From positions 248,001 through 312,000 of the forward strand of contig NZ_VUJW01000003.1 in assembly GCF_008373765.1 (NCBI RefSeq): a DNA stretch of 64,000 nucleotides, given 5' to 3'. The notes under the pieces are model-generated. The model did no database searches. It had not been told where the DNA came from and saw only the letters and a list, made by a program, of their open reading frames with translations. Positions 49,184 to 63,007 of the stretch are shown here, piece after piece; the first letter of the stretch is position 1, and each line of letters starts with the position of its first letter. This DNA comes from Nocardioides antri. Lineage in GTDB: Bacteria; Actinomycetota; Actinomycetes; Propionibacteriales; Nocardioidaceae. A program made the position numbers and the translations under genes.

Positions 49184-50260
49184 TCAGTTCAGCCGCTTCT
49201 CCGTCGCCTTGTCGAACACGTGGATGCGCTCGGCGTCGGCGCTGACATACACGGTCGACCCCTTGGCCACATCGCGACGCGCGAGACCCCGCACGACCAG
49301 GTGGCCCGGCGTGCCCTGGACGTCGGTGGTGCCGTAGATGTAGGCGTCGGCACCGAGCTCCTCGACGAGAGTGACCTCGATCGGGATGCCGTTGTTGTCG
49401 GAGGCGATCTCGAAGTGCTCGGGGCGGACGCCCACGACCACGCCGTCCGTCGCCTTCTGCAGCACGTCGCGTGGCACCGGGAGGTCGTAGTCGCCGATCC
49501 GGAGCCCGCCGTCGGTCATCTCCCCTTCCAGGAAGTTCATCGCCGGGGAGCCGATGAACCCGGCCACGAACCGGTTGTTCGGCCGGTCGTAGAGCGACAG
49601 CGGCGTGTCGACCTGCTGCAGCTCACCGAAGTTCATGACCGCGACCCGGTCGCCCATCGTCATCGCCTCGATCTGGTCGTGGGTGACGTAGACGGTGGTG
49701 ATGCCCAGGTCGGCCTGGAGCTTGGCGATGTCGGTGCGCGTCGCCACCCGCATCTTGGCGTCGAGGTTCGACAGCGGCTCGTCCATCAGGAACACCTGCG
49801 GCTGCCGGACGATCGCGCGGCCCATCGCCACCCGCTGCCGCTGGCCACCGGACAACGCCTTGGGCTTGCGGTCGAGGTAGTCGGTCAGCCCGAGGATGCC
49901 GGCTGCCTCGCGGACCCGCACCTTGCGTTCCTCCGAAGGGACCTTGGCCATCTTGAGCGCGAACGCCATGTTGTCGGCCACCGTCATGTGGGGGTAGAGC
50001 GCGTAGTTCTGGAACACCATCGCGATGTCGCGGTCCTTCGGCGACAGCTTGGTGACGTCGCGGTCCCCGATGTAGACGTTGCCGGAGTTGACCTCCTCCA
50101 GCCCCGCCAGCATCCGCAGCGTCGTCGACTTTCCGCACCCGGACGGGCCGACGAGCACCATGAACTCGCCGTCCTCGATCTCGAGGTCGATGCCGGGTAC
50201 GGCAGGAGTATCCGCTCCTGGGTACCAGCGCTGTGCCTTCTCGAACCGCACGGTTGCCAT
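49184..50260 (-). CDS. Sugar ABC transporter ATP-binding protein (UgpC/MsmK/AglK type)
   Basis: This 358-residue ATPase has Walker A GPSGCGKSTTLRMLAGL, Q-loop VFQNYALYPHMT, signature LSGGQRQRVAMGRAIVRQP, Walker B MDEPLSNLD and the H-loop VYVTHDQIE. A C-terminal OB/TOBE region (about 240-358) is typical of carbohydrate (CUT1) ATPases and can bind regulators. It is the last gene of the transporter operon, 10 bp after the second permease. Confidence 0.94.
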   Translation of the reverse strand: MATVRFEKAQRWYPGADTPAVPGIDLEIEDGEFMVLVGPSGCGKSTTLRMLAGLEEVNSGNVYIGDRDVTKLSPKDRDIAMVFQNYALYPHMTVADNMAFALKMAKVPSEERKVRVREAAGILGLTDYLDRKPKALSGGQRQRVAMGRAIVRQPQVFLMDEPLSNLDAKMRVATRTDIAKLQADLGITTVYVTHDQIEAMTMGDRVAVMNFGELQQVDTPLSLYDRPNNRFVAGFIGSPAMNFLEGEMTDGGLRIGDYDLPVPRDVLQKATDGVVVGVRPEHFEIASDNNGIPIEVTLVEELGADAYIYGTTDVQGTPGHLVVRGLARRDVAKGSTVYVSADAERIHVFDKATEKRLN

Positions 50261-50270
50261 CGGTTTCCTC

Positions 50271-51185
50271 CTAGCCCTTGACCGAACCAGCGGTCAGTCC
50301 ACGAACGAAGTAGCGCTGCAGCGCGAAGAACACGGCCAGCGGCAGCACCATCGAGATGAAGGCGCCCGCCGTGAGCAGGTGCCACTCCTGGCCGAGGTCA
50401 CCGATCAGGTCGCGCAGGTTGATGGTGACCACCTCGTTCTCTCCCGCGCCGAGGAAGAGGAGCGCGACGAGCAGGTCGTTCCACACCCAGAGGAACTGGA
50501 AGATCGCGTAGGCCGCGAGGGCCGGCACCGACATCGGCACCACGAGCGACCAGAACGTCCGGAAGTGGCTGGCACCGTCGACCGCCGCCGACTCGATGAT
50601 CTCGTGCGGCAGCGAGGCCATGTAGTTGCGCAGGATGTAGATGGCCAGCGGCATGCCGAAGCCGGCATGCGCCAGCCACACGGCCAGGAACGTGCCATTG
50701 AGCTCGTACTGGCTGAACAGCCGCAGCAGCGGGACGAAGGCGACCTGCAGCGGCACCACGAGCAGGCCCACCACCAGGATGAACAGCAGGTCCCTGCCCG
50801 GGAACCGCATGAAGGTGAAGGCGTACGCCGCGAATGCCGCGATCATGATCGGGATGATCGTGGCCGGCACCGTCACCACGATGCTGTTGAGAAACGCGCT
50901 GCCCATCCCCTGGTCGAAGATGACCGAGTCATAGCTGTCCAGCGTCCACTGCGAGAACTCCAGAGGCGAGGCGAACACGGTCCACCAGCCGTCCTCCTTG
51001 ACCGCCTCCTCGCTCCGGAACGACGACACGAGGAGCCCGATCGTGGGGACCAGCCAGAGCAGGCAGAGCAACGCGACGGTTGCCCGGACGACCACGCTGC
51101 CGAGGGTGAACCGCTGCGCACGTGGCGGCTTCTGTCCCTCCCCGCCCATCGGGTCGACGTCGACGGTCGGTGCTGCCTGGGTCAT
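50271..51185 (-). CDS. Sugar ABC transporter permease, MalG/AglG type
   Basis: The 304-residue protein has a cytoplasmic N-terminus of about 22 residues and six predicted helices. The EAA loop lies at about 205 (ESAAVDGASHFRTFWSL). The final RYFVRGLTAGSVKG is the typical MalG C-terminus. The ATG overlaps the first permease stop in ATGA (51182-51185), so the subunits are coupled. Confidence 0.93.
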   Translation of the reverse strand: MTQAAPTVDVDPMGGEGQKPPRAQRFTLGSVVVRATVALLCLLWLVPTIGLLVSSFRSEEAVKEDGWWTVFASPLEFSQWTLDSYDSVIFDQGMGSAFLNSIVVTVPATIIPIMIAAFAAYAFTFMRFPGRDLLFILVVGLLVVPLQVAFVPLLRLFSQYELNGTFLAVWLAHAGFGMPLAIYILRNYMASLPHEIIESAAVDGASHFRTFWSLVVPMSVPALAAYAIFQFLWVWNDLLVALLFLGAGENEVVTINLRDLIGDLGQEWHLLTAGAFISMVLPLAVFFALQRYFVRGLTAGSVKG

Positions 51186-52165
51186 CGTCCAGCCTCCTGC
51201 ATCCGGAACCGGCGGACCTGGTAGATCATCACCGGGATCACTGCGATCATCAGGACCACGACCACCGCGGCGGCGCGGCCGTCGTCGCCGAACTCGATCA
51301 GCTCCTCGACGAAGATGTTGGCCACGACGTCGGTGTCGGCGTTGCCGCCGGTCATGACGTAGACGATGTCGAAGACCTTCATCACCAGGATCAGGACGGT
51401 GGTGAAGACGACGATGACGGTCGGCCAGATCTGAGGCACGACGACCCGGAAGAAGATCTGCAGCTCGTTCGCCCCGTCGATGCGGGCCGCCTCTAGCGTG
51501 TCCTCCGGGACGCCCTTGACCGCCGCCGACAGGAGCACCATCGCGAACCCGGCCTGGAGCCAGATCATGATCGCCATGAGCAGGAAGTCGTTGACGTTCC
51601 AGGCGTCGAGGCGGAGCCAGGACACCGGGTCGAAGCCGAGACCTGTCGTGATCGCCGACAAGAGGCCTATCTGCTCGTCTCCCTCGGCGAACCGGGTGTC
51701 GTAGACGAACCGCCAGATCGTGCTCGCGCCGACGAAGCTGATCGCCATCGGCATGAAGATCACCGACTTGGCGACCTTCTCGCTCGTTGGCCTCAACCGG
51801 TCGGCGAGAACCGCGATCAGAAGACCGATCACGACGCTGACCGCAGGGACCACGAGGATCCACAGCAGGTTGTTCAACAGGGCCGAGCGGAAGTTGTCGT
51901 CGTTCCACAGGGCCTTGTAGTTCTCGAACCCCACCCACTTCTGGCTGTTCTTGTCGGCGAAGCTGTAGATCACCGTCTGGACCGCCGGATAGACGAGGAA
52001 CAGGCCGACGAGCGCGACGGCCGGGCCGATGAAGACGTACGGCTTGAGCCGCTCCTCCCACCGGCCCGGCAGTCGCTCGACAATGGCGTTGAGGATCCAG
52101 AACAGCGCCAGCATCCCGCCCACGCCGGCCACGATGGCCAGTGCGGCGTTGATGAGCTTGATCAT
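51182..52165 (-). CDS. Sugar ABC transporter permease, MalF/AglF type
   Basis: The 327-residue protein begins with an extra N-terminal helix (INAALAIVAGVGGMLALFWI), as in AglF of alpha-glucoside transporters, then the MalF-like helices. The EAA loop is EAARIDGANELQIFFRVV. The ATG at 52165 has GGAGG 8 nt upstream. It lies 33 bp after the binding-protein stop, beyond a 23-bp tandem duplication. Confidence 0.93.
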   Translation of the reverse strand: MIKLINAALAIVAGVGGMLALFWILNAIVERLPGRWEERLKPYVFIGPAVALVGLFLVYPAVQTVIYSFADKNSQKWVGFENYKALWNDDNFRSALLNNLLWILVVPAVSVVIGLLIAVLADRLRPTSEKVAKSVIFMPMAISFVGASTIWRFVYDTRFAEGDEQIGLLSAITTGLGFDPVSWLRLDAWNVNDFLLMAIMIWLQAGFAMVLLSAAVKGVPEDTLEAARIDGANELQIFFRVVVPQIWPTVIVVFTTVLILVMKVFDIVYVMTGGNADTDVVANIFVEELIEFGDDGRAAAVVVVLMIAVIPVMIYQVRRFRMQEAGR

Positions 52166-52175
52166 CAGGAGCCTC

Positions 52176-52221
52176 CTACTCCCGCCACTTCTCCTCGACT
52201 ACTCCCGCCAGCTCTCCTCGA
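52176..52221 (-). repeat. 23-bp tandem duplication at the binding-protein stop codon
   Basis: Units 52176-52198 and 52199-52221 match at 21 of 23 positions. The first unit in reading order holds the final codons (EESWRE) and the stop; the second repeats them just after the stop in a different frame. This is a small recent duplication. Confidence 0.8.
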
Positions 52222-53506
52222 TCGACGTCGCGGCCTCGCTGGCTTCCTTCTCGCCACCGACGAAGGCAACCATCTCGTCCCAGAACGTGCCCGAACCGAC
52301 TGCCGCCGGCATCAGGTCGGAGCCGTCGAACCGGAAGACGTCCGCCCCCGACGCCAACTCTGCGATCTGCTGGTCGATCTCCGTGCCGTAGTTCGACGTG
52401 TCGAACTCCGCCGACGGCGACAGCCAGCCGCCCTCGGCGGCCCACTCGGCACCGAAGTCGGACGAGGCCAGGAAGTCCATGACCTCCACCACGTCGCTGT
52501 CGTTCACGAACGCCGCGGCGAGGTCGCCGCCGCCGAGGAGAGGAGTGCCCTCGAAGCCGCCCTCGACGTCACCAGGCAGGACGAAGACGCCGACGTTGGC
52601 GGGCAGGTCGGCCTGCACGTCCTCGGGCATGAACGTCGTGATGAAGTTCGCCTGGCGGTGCATGAAGCAACCCGGCGGGTCTTCCACCAGCGGGAGGACG
52701 GACTCACCGAACGGCGTGCTGAGGGAGCCGTCGGGACCGCCGCTGACGTTGCCCTCGGTCTGGATGATCTCTCCGAACTGCTCGATCGCCTCGACGACCG
52801 CGTCGTCGTCGAACGGGATCTCGTGACTGGTCCAGTCGTCGTAGACGTCCGGGCCGGCGGTGCGCAGCAGGATGTCCTCGACCCAGTCGGTGTAGACCCA
52901 GCCCGTGTCGGCACCCGACTCGGCGCCGAGGCACCACGGGGTCTCCCCGTCGGACCGCATCTGCTCCTGCAGGGCCTCGAGGTCCGCCCAGGTCTCAGGG
53001 ACCTGGTAGCCCGCCTCCTCGAACTCCGGCACGGGATACCAGACCAGGCTCTTGGCCGCCATCCGCACGGGTACGGCGTAGACGTTGTCGTCCACCGTCA
53101 CCGAGTCGAGGAACCCGGGGATGATGTGGTCCTCGACGGCGCCGGTGTCGATCAGGTCGTTCAACGGGAGCGCGTCGCCGGTGTCGGCGAGATCGGTGAC
53201 CAGTCCCGGCTGCGGGAACAGGGCGATGTCGGGCGGGTCGCCGCTCTGGACCTGGGTGCGGATCTCGGTGGTGAAGTCGGTGGACGCGGTGTAGGTGACC
53301 TCGATCCCCGTGTCCTCGGTGAAGGCCTCGAGCTCCTTCACCAGCCCGACGGCCTCTTCGTCCGGGATCGCGCCGACGATCTCGACGCTGCCGTCCCCGT
53401 CCTCGGTCTCTCCTGCCCCGGTGTCGTCCTCGCCCGCAAGACAGGCGGTCAGCAGGAACGTGCTGGTGATGCCCGCGAGTACCGCGGACCGTCCTCGGCG
53501 TGCCAT
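52199..53506 (-). CDS. Extracellular sugar-binding lipoprotein (CUT1, AglE-like)
   Basis: This 435-residue protein has a signal peptide with lipobox LLTAC near residue 22, an acidic linker, then the solute-binding fold: VEIVGAIPDEEAVGLVKELE, VQSGDPPDIALFPQPG and GGDLAAAFVNDS. The full order SBP-permease-permease-ATPase makes a complete importer. Resemblance to AglE suggests alpha-glucosides, but specificity is inference. GGAGGAG precedes the ATG at 53506 by 9 nt. No LacI regulator or glucosidase is adjacent. Confidence 0.92.
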   Translation of the reverse strand: MARRGRSAVLAGITSTFLLTACLAGEDDTGAGETEDGDGSVEIVGAIPDEEAVGLVKELEAFTEDTGIEVTYTASTDFTTEIRTQVQSGDPPDIALFPQPGLVTDLADTGDALPLNDLIDTGAVEDHIIPGFLDSVTVDDNVYAVPVRMAAKSLVWYPVPEFEEAGYQVPETWADLEALQEQMRSDGETPWCLGAESGADTGWVYTDWVEDILLRTAGPDVYDDWTSHEIPFDDDAVVEAIEQFGEIIQTEGNVSGGPDGSLSTPFGESVLPLVEDPPGCFMHRQANFITTFMPEDVQADLPANVGVFVLPGDVEGGFEGTPLLGGGDLAAAFVNDSDVVEVMDFLASSDFGAEWAAEGGWLSPSAEFDTSNYGTEIDQQIAELASGADVFRFDGSDLMPAAVGSGTFWDEMVAFVGGEKEASEAATSIEESWRE

Positions 53507-53571
53507 GAGATGGAGCTCCTCCCTCGCGGCACGAATGGCCACTCTCCCCCCGAAGTGTGACCGCCACGTGC

Positions 53572-53587
53572 CGTGACGCAGATCACG
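53572..53587. promoter_or_regulatory. CRP/GlxR-type operator upstream of the sugar transporter
   Basis: cGTGA-N6-TCACg is a perfect dyad matching the CRP-family consensus TGTGA-N6-TCACA in the core. It is 66 bp upstream of the binding-protein start. It could mediate cAMP-linked control of sugar uptake. Confidence 0.6.
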
Positions 53588-53698
53588 ATGAGTAGTGGAG
53601 CCTTCCTACTACCCACTGGCCCCCTTGTCCAACAGCTTCGCCGCGCCGCGAGGCGTGCCGTGACCAAGTCGTGACCGTGGGCGGACGTCGAGACGCTC

Positions 53699-54541
53699 TC
53701 AACCGGCGGCGGCGGACCGGCGCGACTCGCGCGCCCAGGCGGACAACCGCTCCTTCTCGGCCGGGAGGAGCGGCACGTTCAGGGCGTCGAGCCACTCGAC
53801 GACTTCGCCGTCGGCGAGCTCACGGTGCTCGGTGGGCTCGCCGGGGCGTCGTACGGTCAGCGCCTTGTCGGTGACCGTGACGTGCCGGCCGTCCTCGTGC
53901 AGCGTGATCATCAGCCCGCTGCGGAAGTGGGACGTCGGGAACGTGCTCGTGTAGTGGTGGCCCATCACCACGTCGACGGGGAGCACGGTGAGCTCGTCGA
54001 CGGTGTGGGCGTGCTCCCAGCCCTGCTCGCGCAACCGGTGCACTCCCCAGCCGCCGTCGGCGGTGCGGCTGACCCGGTAGGCCCACCCGTTCTGGTCGCT
54101 CTCGGCGCCGTCGACCAGCGGCACCGGCCAGAGCAGGCTCATCCCGAACCCGGGGTCGCACAGCAGCCGCTCTCCGTCCAGCAGGACCTCGACGGTCATG
54201 TGCGTGCGACCCTGCACGGGTCCGACCGCCGGGTCGCCGACGCGCCCGAGGCGCCGGCGTACGTCGTAGCCGAGCCGCTCGAGCACGGCCGCGAAGACGG
54301 TCGAGTGCTCGAAGCAGTAGCCGCCCCGGCCCCGCCCGACGAACTTCTCGTTCAGCGCGTCGAGCCCGACACCGGGGTGCTGGTCGAGCAGCACGTCGAT
54401 GTTGTCGAACGTGAAGGTCCGCACGTGGGCGGTGTGGAGCTCGTCGAGCGCCTCGCGGCCCGGGTCCCGCGCGGGGAGGCCGACCCGCGCGAGGTAGCCG
54501 TCGAGGTCGAGCTTGTCGATCTGCCAGAGGTCTTCGCGCAC
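53699..54541 (-). CDS. Arylamine N-acetyltransferase
   Basis: NAT enzymes transfer acetyl from acetyl-CoA to arylamines or hydrazines. This one has 280 residues. The catalytic triad is complete: C76 in GRGGYCFEHS, H114 in GRTHMTVEV and D129 in LLCDPGFG. The GTG at 54541 has TACGAT 6 nt upstream and no ribosome-binding site, so it looks leaderless. It is divergent from the VOC gene, with only 23 bp between the starts. Confidence 0.93.
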   Translation of the reverse strand: MREDLWQIDKLDLDGYLARVGLPARDPGREALDELHTAHVRTFTFDNIDVLLDQHPGVGLDALNEKFVGRGRGGYCFEHSTVFAAVLERLGYDVRRRLGRVGDPAVGPVQGRTHMTVEVLLDGERLLCDPGFGMSLLWPVPLVDGAESDQNGWAYRVSRTADGGWGVHRLREQGWEHAHTVDELTVLPVDVVMGHHYTSTFPTSHFRSGLMITLHEDGRHVTVTDKALTVRRPGEPTEHRELADGEVVEWLDALNVPLLPAEKERLSAWARESRRSAAAG

Positions 54542-54547
54542 GTCTCG

Positions 54548-54557
54548 ATCGTAGGGT
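54548..54557. promoter_or_regulatory. Overlapping divergent -10 boxes (NAT and VOC genes)
   Basis: TACGAT (minus, 54548-54553, 6 nt before the NAT GTG) and TAGGGT (plus, 54552-54557, 7 nt before the VOC ATG) share 2 bp. The two leaderless promoters thus cannot be occupied at the same time. Confidence 0.5.
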
Positions 54558-54564
54558 TCAGGCC

Positions 54565-54957
54565 ATGACCGTCCGACAGCTCCGCCTCGTCGTCCACGCC
54601 ACCGACTACGAGGGTGCGCTCGCGTTCTTCCGCGACACGCTCGGCATGCCCGCCGCGGAGGCGTACTCCGGTCCCGGTGGTGCCGAGGTCACGATCCTCG
54701 ACGCCGGCCGGGCGACCCTCGAGCTCGCCAACGACGCCCAGGTCGACTACATCGACGAGGTGGAGGTCGGCCGCCGGGTCGCGCCCCACTTCCGCGTCGC
54801 GCTCGAGGTCGACGACTGCGCGGCCGCGACGGAGGCCGCGCTCGCCGGCGGAGCCGACCCCGTCGCGCCTCCCACGCCCACGCCGTGGAACTCGGTCAAC
54901 GCCAGGTTCGACGCACCCGCCGAGGTGCACCTGACGCTGTTCGAGGAGCAGGGCTGA
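54565..54957 (+). CDS. VOC-superfamily (glyoxalase-like) protein
   Basis: The 130-residue protein has the two beta-alpha-beta-beta-beta units of the VOC fold. Visible features are RLVVHATDYEGALAFFRDTL, EVTILDAGRATLELAN, FRVALEVDDCAAATEAAL and NARFDAPAEVHLTLFEE. Possible metal-site residues His and Glu are present but not a full glyoxalase I set. The function is unknown. The start is a leaderless ATG. Confidence 0.85.
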   Translation: MTVRQLRLVVHATDYEGALAFFRDTLGMPAAEAYSGPGGAEVTILDAGRATLELANDAQVDYIDEVEVGRRVAPHFRVALEVDDCAAATEAALAGGADPVAPPTPTPWNSVNARFDAPAEVHLTLFEEQG

Positions 54958-54960
54958 GCC

Positions 54961-55284
54961 TCACCCGAGGTTGCGCCGCGTCACGTCGGGACGGGTCCGG
55001 TCCCGGTTGAGGCTCATCCCGACGTCGAGGGTCATGCCGAGCTCGATGCCCTCGGCCCGGCGTACGGCGTCGCGCAGAGGCAGCAGGTAGCGGCCGTCCT
55101 TGGGGAACAGCGCGGTCGTGAAGTCGGTGTCGCCGATGCGGACGACGACGGGGACCTGGCCCCAGTACTCCAGGCCTTTCGCCGCGTCCTTGACGTCGTC
55201 GCTCTCCTCGACCGGGATGTCGGCGTAGAAGAACGGCGCGGGGCCGCGCCACTCGATCACGGGCGCCGAGAAGTGGAACTCCAC
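54961..55284 (-). CDS. DUF1905 domain protein
   Basis: This 107-residue protein matches DUF1905: VEFHFSAPVIEWRG, FYADIPVEESDDVKDAAKG, YWGQVPVVVRIGDTDF, TALFPKDGRYLLPLRDAVR and a final LGMTLDVGMSLNR. It is often linked to a YdeI-like C-terminal domain, absent here. The function is unknown. The GTG at 55284 is chosen because TAGGGT lies 7 nt upstream, sharing its TAG with the thiC stop. Confidence 0.82.
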   Translation of the reverse strand: MEFHFSAPVIEWRGPAPFFYADIPVEESDDVKDAAKGLEYWGQVPVVVRIGDTDFTTALFPKDGRYLLPLRDAVRRAEGIELGMTLDVGMSLNRDRTRPDVTRRNLG

Positions 55285-55294
55285 GCCCCCGACC

Positions 55295-60188
<4,894 letters not shown>

Positions 60189-60228
60189 CCCTTGGGTTTC
60201 GAGGCTCGTCGCTAGCGCTCCTCGCACC

Positions 60229-60849
60229 TCAACCACCGATCTGGCTGACGATCTCCTCCGCTGCTGCCACCGGGTCCGGATGTCGCCAGATGCCGCCGAT
60301 CACCGCGACGCCGTGGGCGCCGGCGGCGAGGACCTCGCCCACCCGGCCGGCGTCGATGCCGCCGATCGCCACGAGCGGGAGGACACCCACGGCGGGAGCG
60401 ATCGCGTCGGGCCCGAGCGGGTCCGGCAGCCCGTCCTTGCTGGCGGTGGCGAACACCGGCCCGATGCCGGCGTAGTCGGCGCCGTCCCGGGCAGCGGCCA
60501 CGACGTCCGCCCGCGACCGGCAGGTGCTGCCGATCACCAGGCCCGGCGCGATCCGGCGCGCGGCCGCCACGGCGAGGTCGGACGCGCCGAGGTGCACGCC
60601 GTCGGCGCCGGCAGCGAGGGCGACGTCGAGCCGGTCGTTGACGACCACCGTCGCGCCGGCAGGACGGACGGCCGCGACGACGCGCTCGGCCAGCGCGGTC
60701 AGCAGCCGGCCGGACAGCTTCTTCGCGCGCACCTGGAAGCCGTCGACGCCGACGTCGGCCATCGCGGTCAGCAGGGTCAGGTCGTCCCGGTCGGAGACCA
60801 GGCAGGTCAGGCGCGGGACTCGGATCCCGCCACTCACAACACGGCCCAT
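60229..60849 (-). CDS. thiE: Thiamine-phosphate synthase
   Basis: ThiE couples HMP-PP and thiazole phosphate to thiamine phosphate. It has 206 residues. Motifs include GFQVRAKKLSGR, VVVNDRLDVALAAGADGVHL, IGSTCRSRAD and YAGIGPVFATASKDGLP, in the actinobacterial form. It is the first gene after the TPP riboswitch; GAAGGAG lies close before the ATG, near the riboswitch 3' end, so ligand binding could mask it. Confidence 0.95.
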   Translation of the reverse strand: MGRVVSGGIRVPRLTCLVSDRDDLTLLTAMADVGVDGFQVRAKKLSGRLLTALAERVVAAVRPAGATVVVNDRLDVALAAGADGVHLGASDLAVAAARRIAPGLVIGSTCRSRADVVAAARDGADYAGIGPVFATASKDGLPDPLGPDAIAPAVGVLPLVAIGGIDAGRVGEVLAAGAHGVAVIGGIWRHPDPVAAAEEIVSQIGG

Positions 60850-60863
60850 GGGGCTGCTCCTTC

Positions 60864-60951
60864 GCTTCCTTCGCCGGCATGACCCGGATCAGGTTCGACG
60901 GTCGGAGCGGCTACAGCTCCCTCTCAGTCCGCTGCCGCGGACTCCCGTGGT
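60864..60951 (-). ncRNA. TPP riboswitch (THI element)
   Basis: On the minus strand the leader has the conserved blocks CTGAGAGGGAGCTG and ACCTGATCCGGGTCATGCCG followed by GCGAAGG, bracketed by GGGAGTCC at the 5' side. These match the THI-box core. It controls the operon thiE-thiO-thiS-thiG-tenI-like-thiD-thiC. The short distance to the thiE ribosome-binding site favours translational control. Confidence 0.95.
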
Positions 60952-61033
60952 GGATGAGGCCACGCTAGCGGACCTTCCCTCGGCGGCGCAGGAGGGGTAA
61001 GACTGGAGGCGCTCCCGAGGAGGACGACGGCCC

Positions 61034-62995
61034 ATGACCACAGACCAGTCTCCGACCACGAAGTCCGACGAGGGATCCGGTCGCGCGGAGGTGACCGAGC
61101 GCGAGGCCCGCGAGCTCGCCGAGGCCGCCCGCGACCAGCGCTGGGAGCGCCCCAGCTTCGCGAAGGGCCTCTACCTCGGCCGCTTCGACCTCGACCTGAT
61201 CCACCCGCATCCACGCGGGTCCGCCGAGGACGTGCAGAGCGGCGAGGCGTTCCTGGCCGAGCTGCGCACGGTCTGCGAGTCGCTCGAGGGTGCCCGGATC
61301 GAGCGGGAGGACCGGGTCCCCGACGACTACATCGCGGCGCTCGCCGACATCGGTGCGTTCGGGATGAAGATCCCGAAGGAGTACGGCGGCCTCGGGCTGT
61401 CCGTGACCGCCTATGCCAAGGCGCTCATGCTCGTCGGCTCGGTGCACCCGAGCCTGGGCGCCCTGCTGTCGGCGCACCAGTCGATCGGCGTACCGGAGCC
61501 GGTCAAGGTGTTCGGCACCGACGACCAGAAGGAGAGGTTCCTGCCGAGGTGCGCGCAGGGCGCGATCACCGCCTTCCTCCTCACCGAGCCCGACGTGGGA
61601 TCCGATCCCGCCCGGATGGCCAGCACCGCGGTGCTGACCGACGACGGCAGTGAGTACGTCCTCGACGGGGTGAAGCTCTGGACCACGAACGGCGTGGTCG
61701 CCGAGCTGGTGGTCGTGATGGCGACCGTGCCCGAGCATGCCGGCGGGCGCGGTGGCATCACCGCGTTCGTCGTCGAGGCCGACTCCCCCGGCATCACGGT
61801 CGAGCGCCGCAACAGCTTCATGGGCCTCAAGGGCCTGGAGAACGGCCTCACCCGGTTCCACCAGGTGCGGGTGCCGGTCGAGAACCGGCTGGGCCGCGAG
61901 GGCCAGGGTCTCAAGATCGCGCTGACGACCCTCAACACCGGGCGGCTGTCCCTGCCTGCGGTGTGCGCGGCAGCCGGCAAGTGGTCGTTGAAGATCGCGC
62001 GCGAATGGTCGGCCGAGCGGGTGCAGTGGGGGCGCCCGGTCGGTCGGCACGCAGCGGTGGCGGAGAAGATCTCGTTCATCGCGGCGACGACGTTCGGCCT
62101 CGAGGCCGTGCTCGAGCTGTCGACCGAGCTGGCCGACGCCGGCTCCAAGGACATCCGCATCGAGGCGGCGCTGGCCAAGCTCTGGGCGAGCGAGATGGCG
62201 TGGAAGATCGCCGACGAGCTGGTGCAGATCCGGGGCGGCCGCGGCTACGAGACCGCGGACTCCCTGGCCGCCCGCGGCGAGCGGGCGGTGCCCGCCGAGC
62301 AGATCCTGCGGGACCTGCGCATCAACCGGATCTTCGAGGGCTCCACCGAGATCATGCACCTGCTGATCGCGCGCGAGGCGGTCGACGCCCACCTCACCGC
62401 GGCCGGCGACCTCGCGGTCGCCGATGCCGACGTGCAGCGCAAGGCGAAGGCCGCAGTGAAGGCCAGCCGCTTCTACGCCACCTGGCTGCCTCAGCTCGCG
62501 GCCGGCAAGGGCACCATGCCCACGTCGTACGCCGAGTTCGGTCCGCTGGCCCCCCACCTGCGGTTCGTCGAGCGGTCCTCGCGCAAGCTCGCCCGGCAGA
62601 CGTTCTACGCGATGGCGCGCTGGCAGGCGAAGCTCGAGCACAAGCAGGTCTTCCTGGCCCGCATCGTCGACATCGGCGCCGAGCTGTTCGCGATGGCCGC
62701 CGCCTGCACCCGGGCCGAGATGATCCGCAACGACCGGCCGGAGCAGGGCGAGACGGCGTACGCCCTGGCCGACGTCTGCTGCGAGCACGCGCGGCTGCGT
62801 GTCGAGGCGCTCTTCGACCGGCTGTGGGACAACACCGACGACCTCGACGTCGGGATCGCGCGGCGCGTGCTCGACGGTGACTTCGCCTGGCTCGAGGAGG
62901 GCGTGCTCGACCAGTCCGAGGGCACCGGTCCGTGGATCGCCCGCTGGGAGCCCGGGCCGAGCGCGAGCGAGTCCGTGCGCCGACCGGTGCGCTGA
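61034..62995 (+). CDS. Acyl-CoA dehydrogenase (VLCAD/ACAD9-like)
   Basis: This 653-residue FAD enzyme oxidises acyl-CoA to enoyl-CoA in beta-oxidation. The FAD motif region is AFLLTEPDVGSDPARM, then WTTNGVVAELVVVMA, and the catalytic Glu region is IFEGSTEIMHLLIAREAVD. A C-terminal extension of about 180 residues beyond the core is typical of very-long-chain enzymes. The ATG at 61034 follows a GAGGAGGA ribosome-binding site. It diverges from the TPP-riboswitch operon. Chain length is not determinable. Confidence 0.92.
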   Translation: MTTDQSPTTKSDEGSGRAEVTEREARELAEAARDQRWERPSFAKGLYLGRFDLDLIHPHPRGSAEDVQSGEAFLAELRTVCESLEGARIEREDRVPDDYIAALADIGAFGMKIPKEYGGLGLSVTAYAKALMLVGSVHPSLGALLSAHQSIGVPEPVKVFGTDDQKERFLPRCAQGAITAFLLTEPDVGSDPARMASTAVLTDDGSEYVLDGVKLWTTNGVVAELVVVMATVPEHAGGRGGITAFVVEADSPGITVERRNSFMGLKGLENGLTRFHQVRVPVENRLGREGQGLKIALTTLNTGRLSLPAVCAAAGKWSLKIAREWSAERVQWGRPVGRHAAVAEKISFIAATTFGLEAVLELSTELADAGSKDIRIEAALAKLWASEMAWKIADELVQIRGGRGYETADSLAARGERAVPAEQILRDLRINRIFEGSTEIMHLLIAREAVDAHLTAAGDLAVADADVQRKAKAAVKASRFYATWLPQLAAGKGTMPTSYAEFGPLAPHLRFVERSSRKLARQTFYAMARWQAKLEHKQVFLARIVDIGAELFAMAAACTRAEMIRNDRPEQGETAYALADVCCEHARLRVEALFDRLWDNTDDLDVGIARRVLDGDFAWLEEGVLDQSEGTGPWIARWEPGPSASESVRRPVR

Positions 62996-63007
62996 GGGCG
63001 ACGGGAC

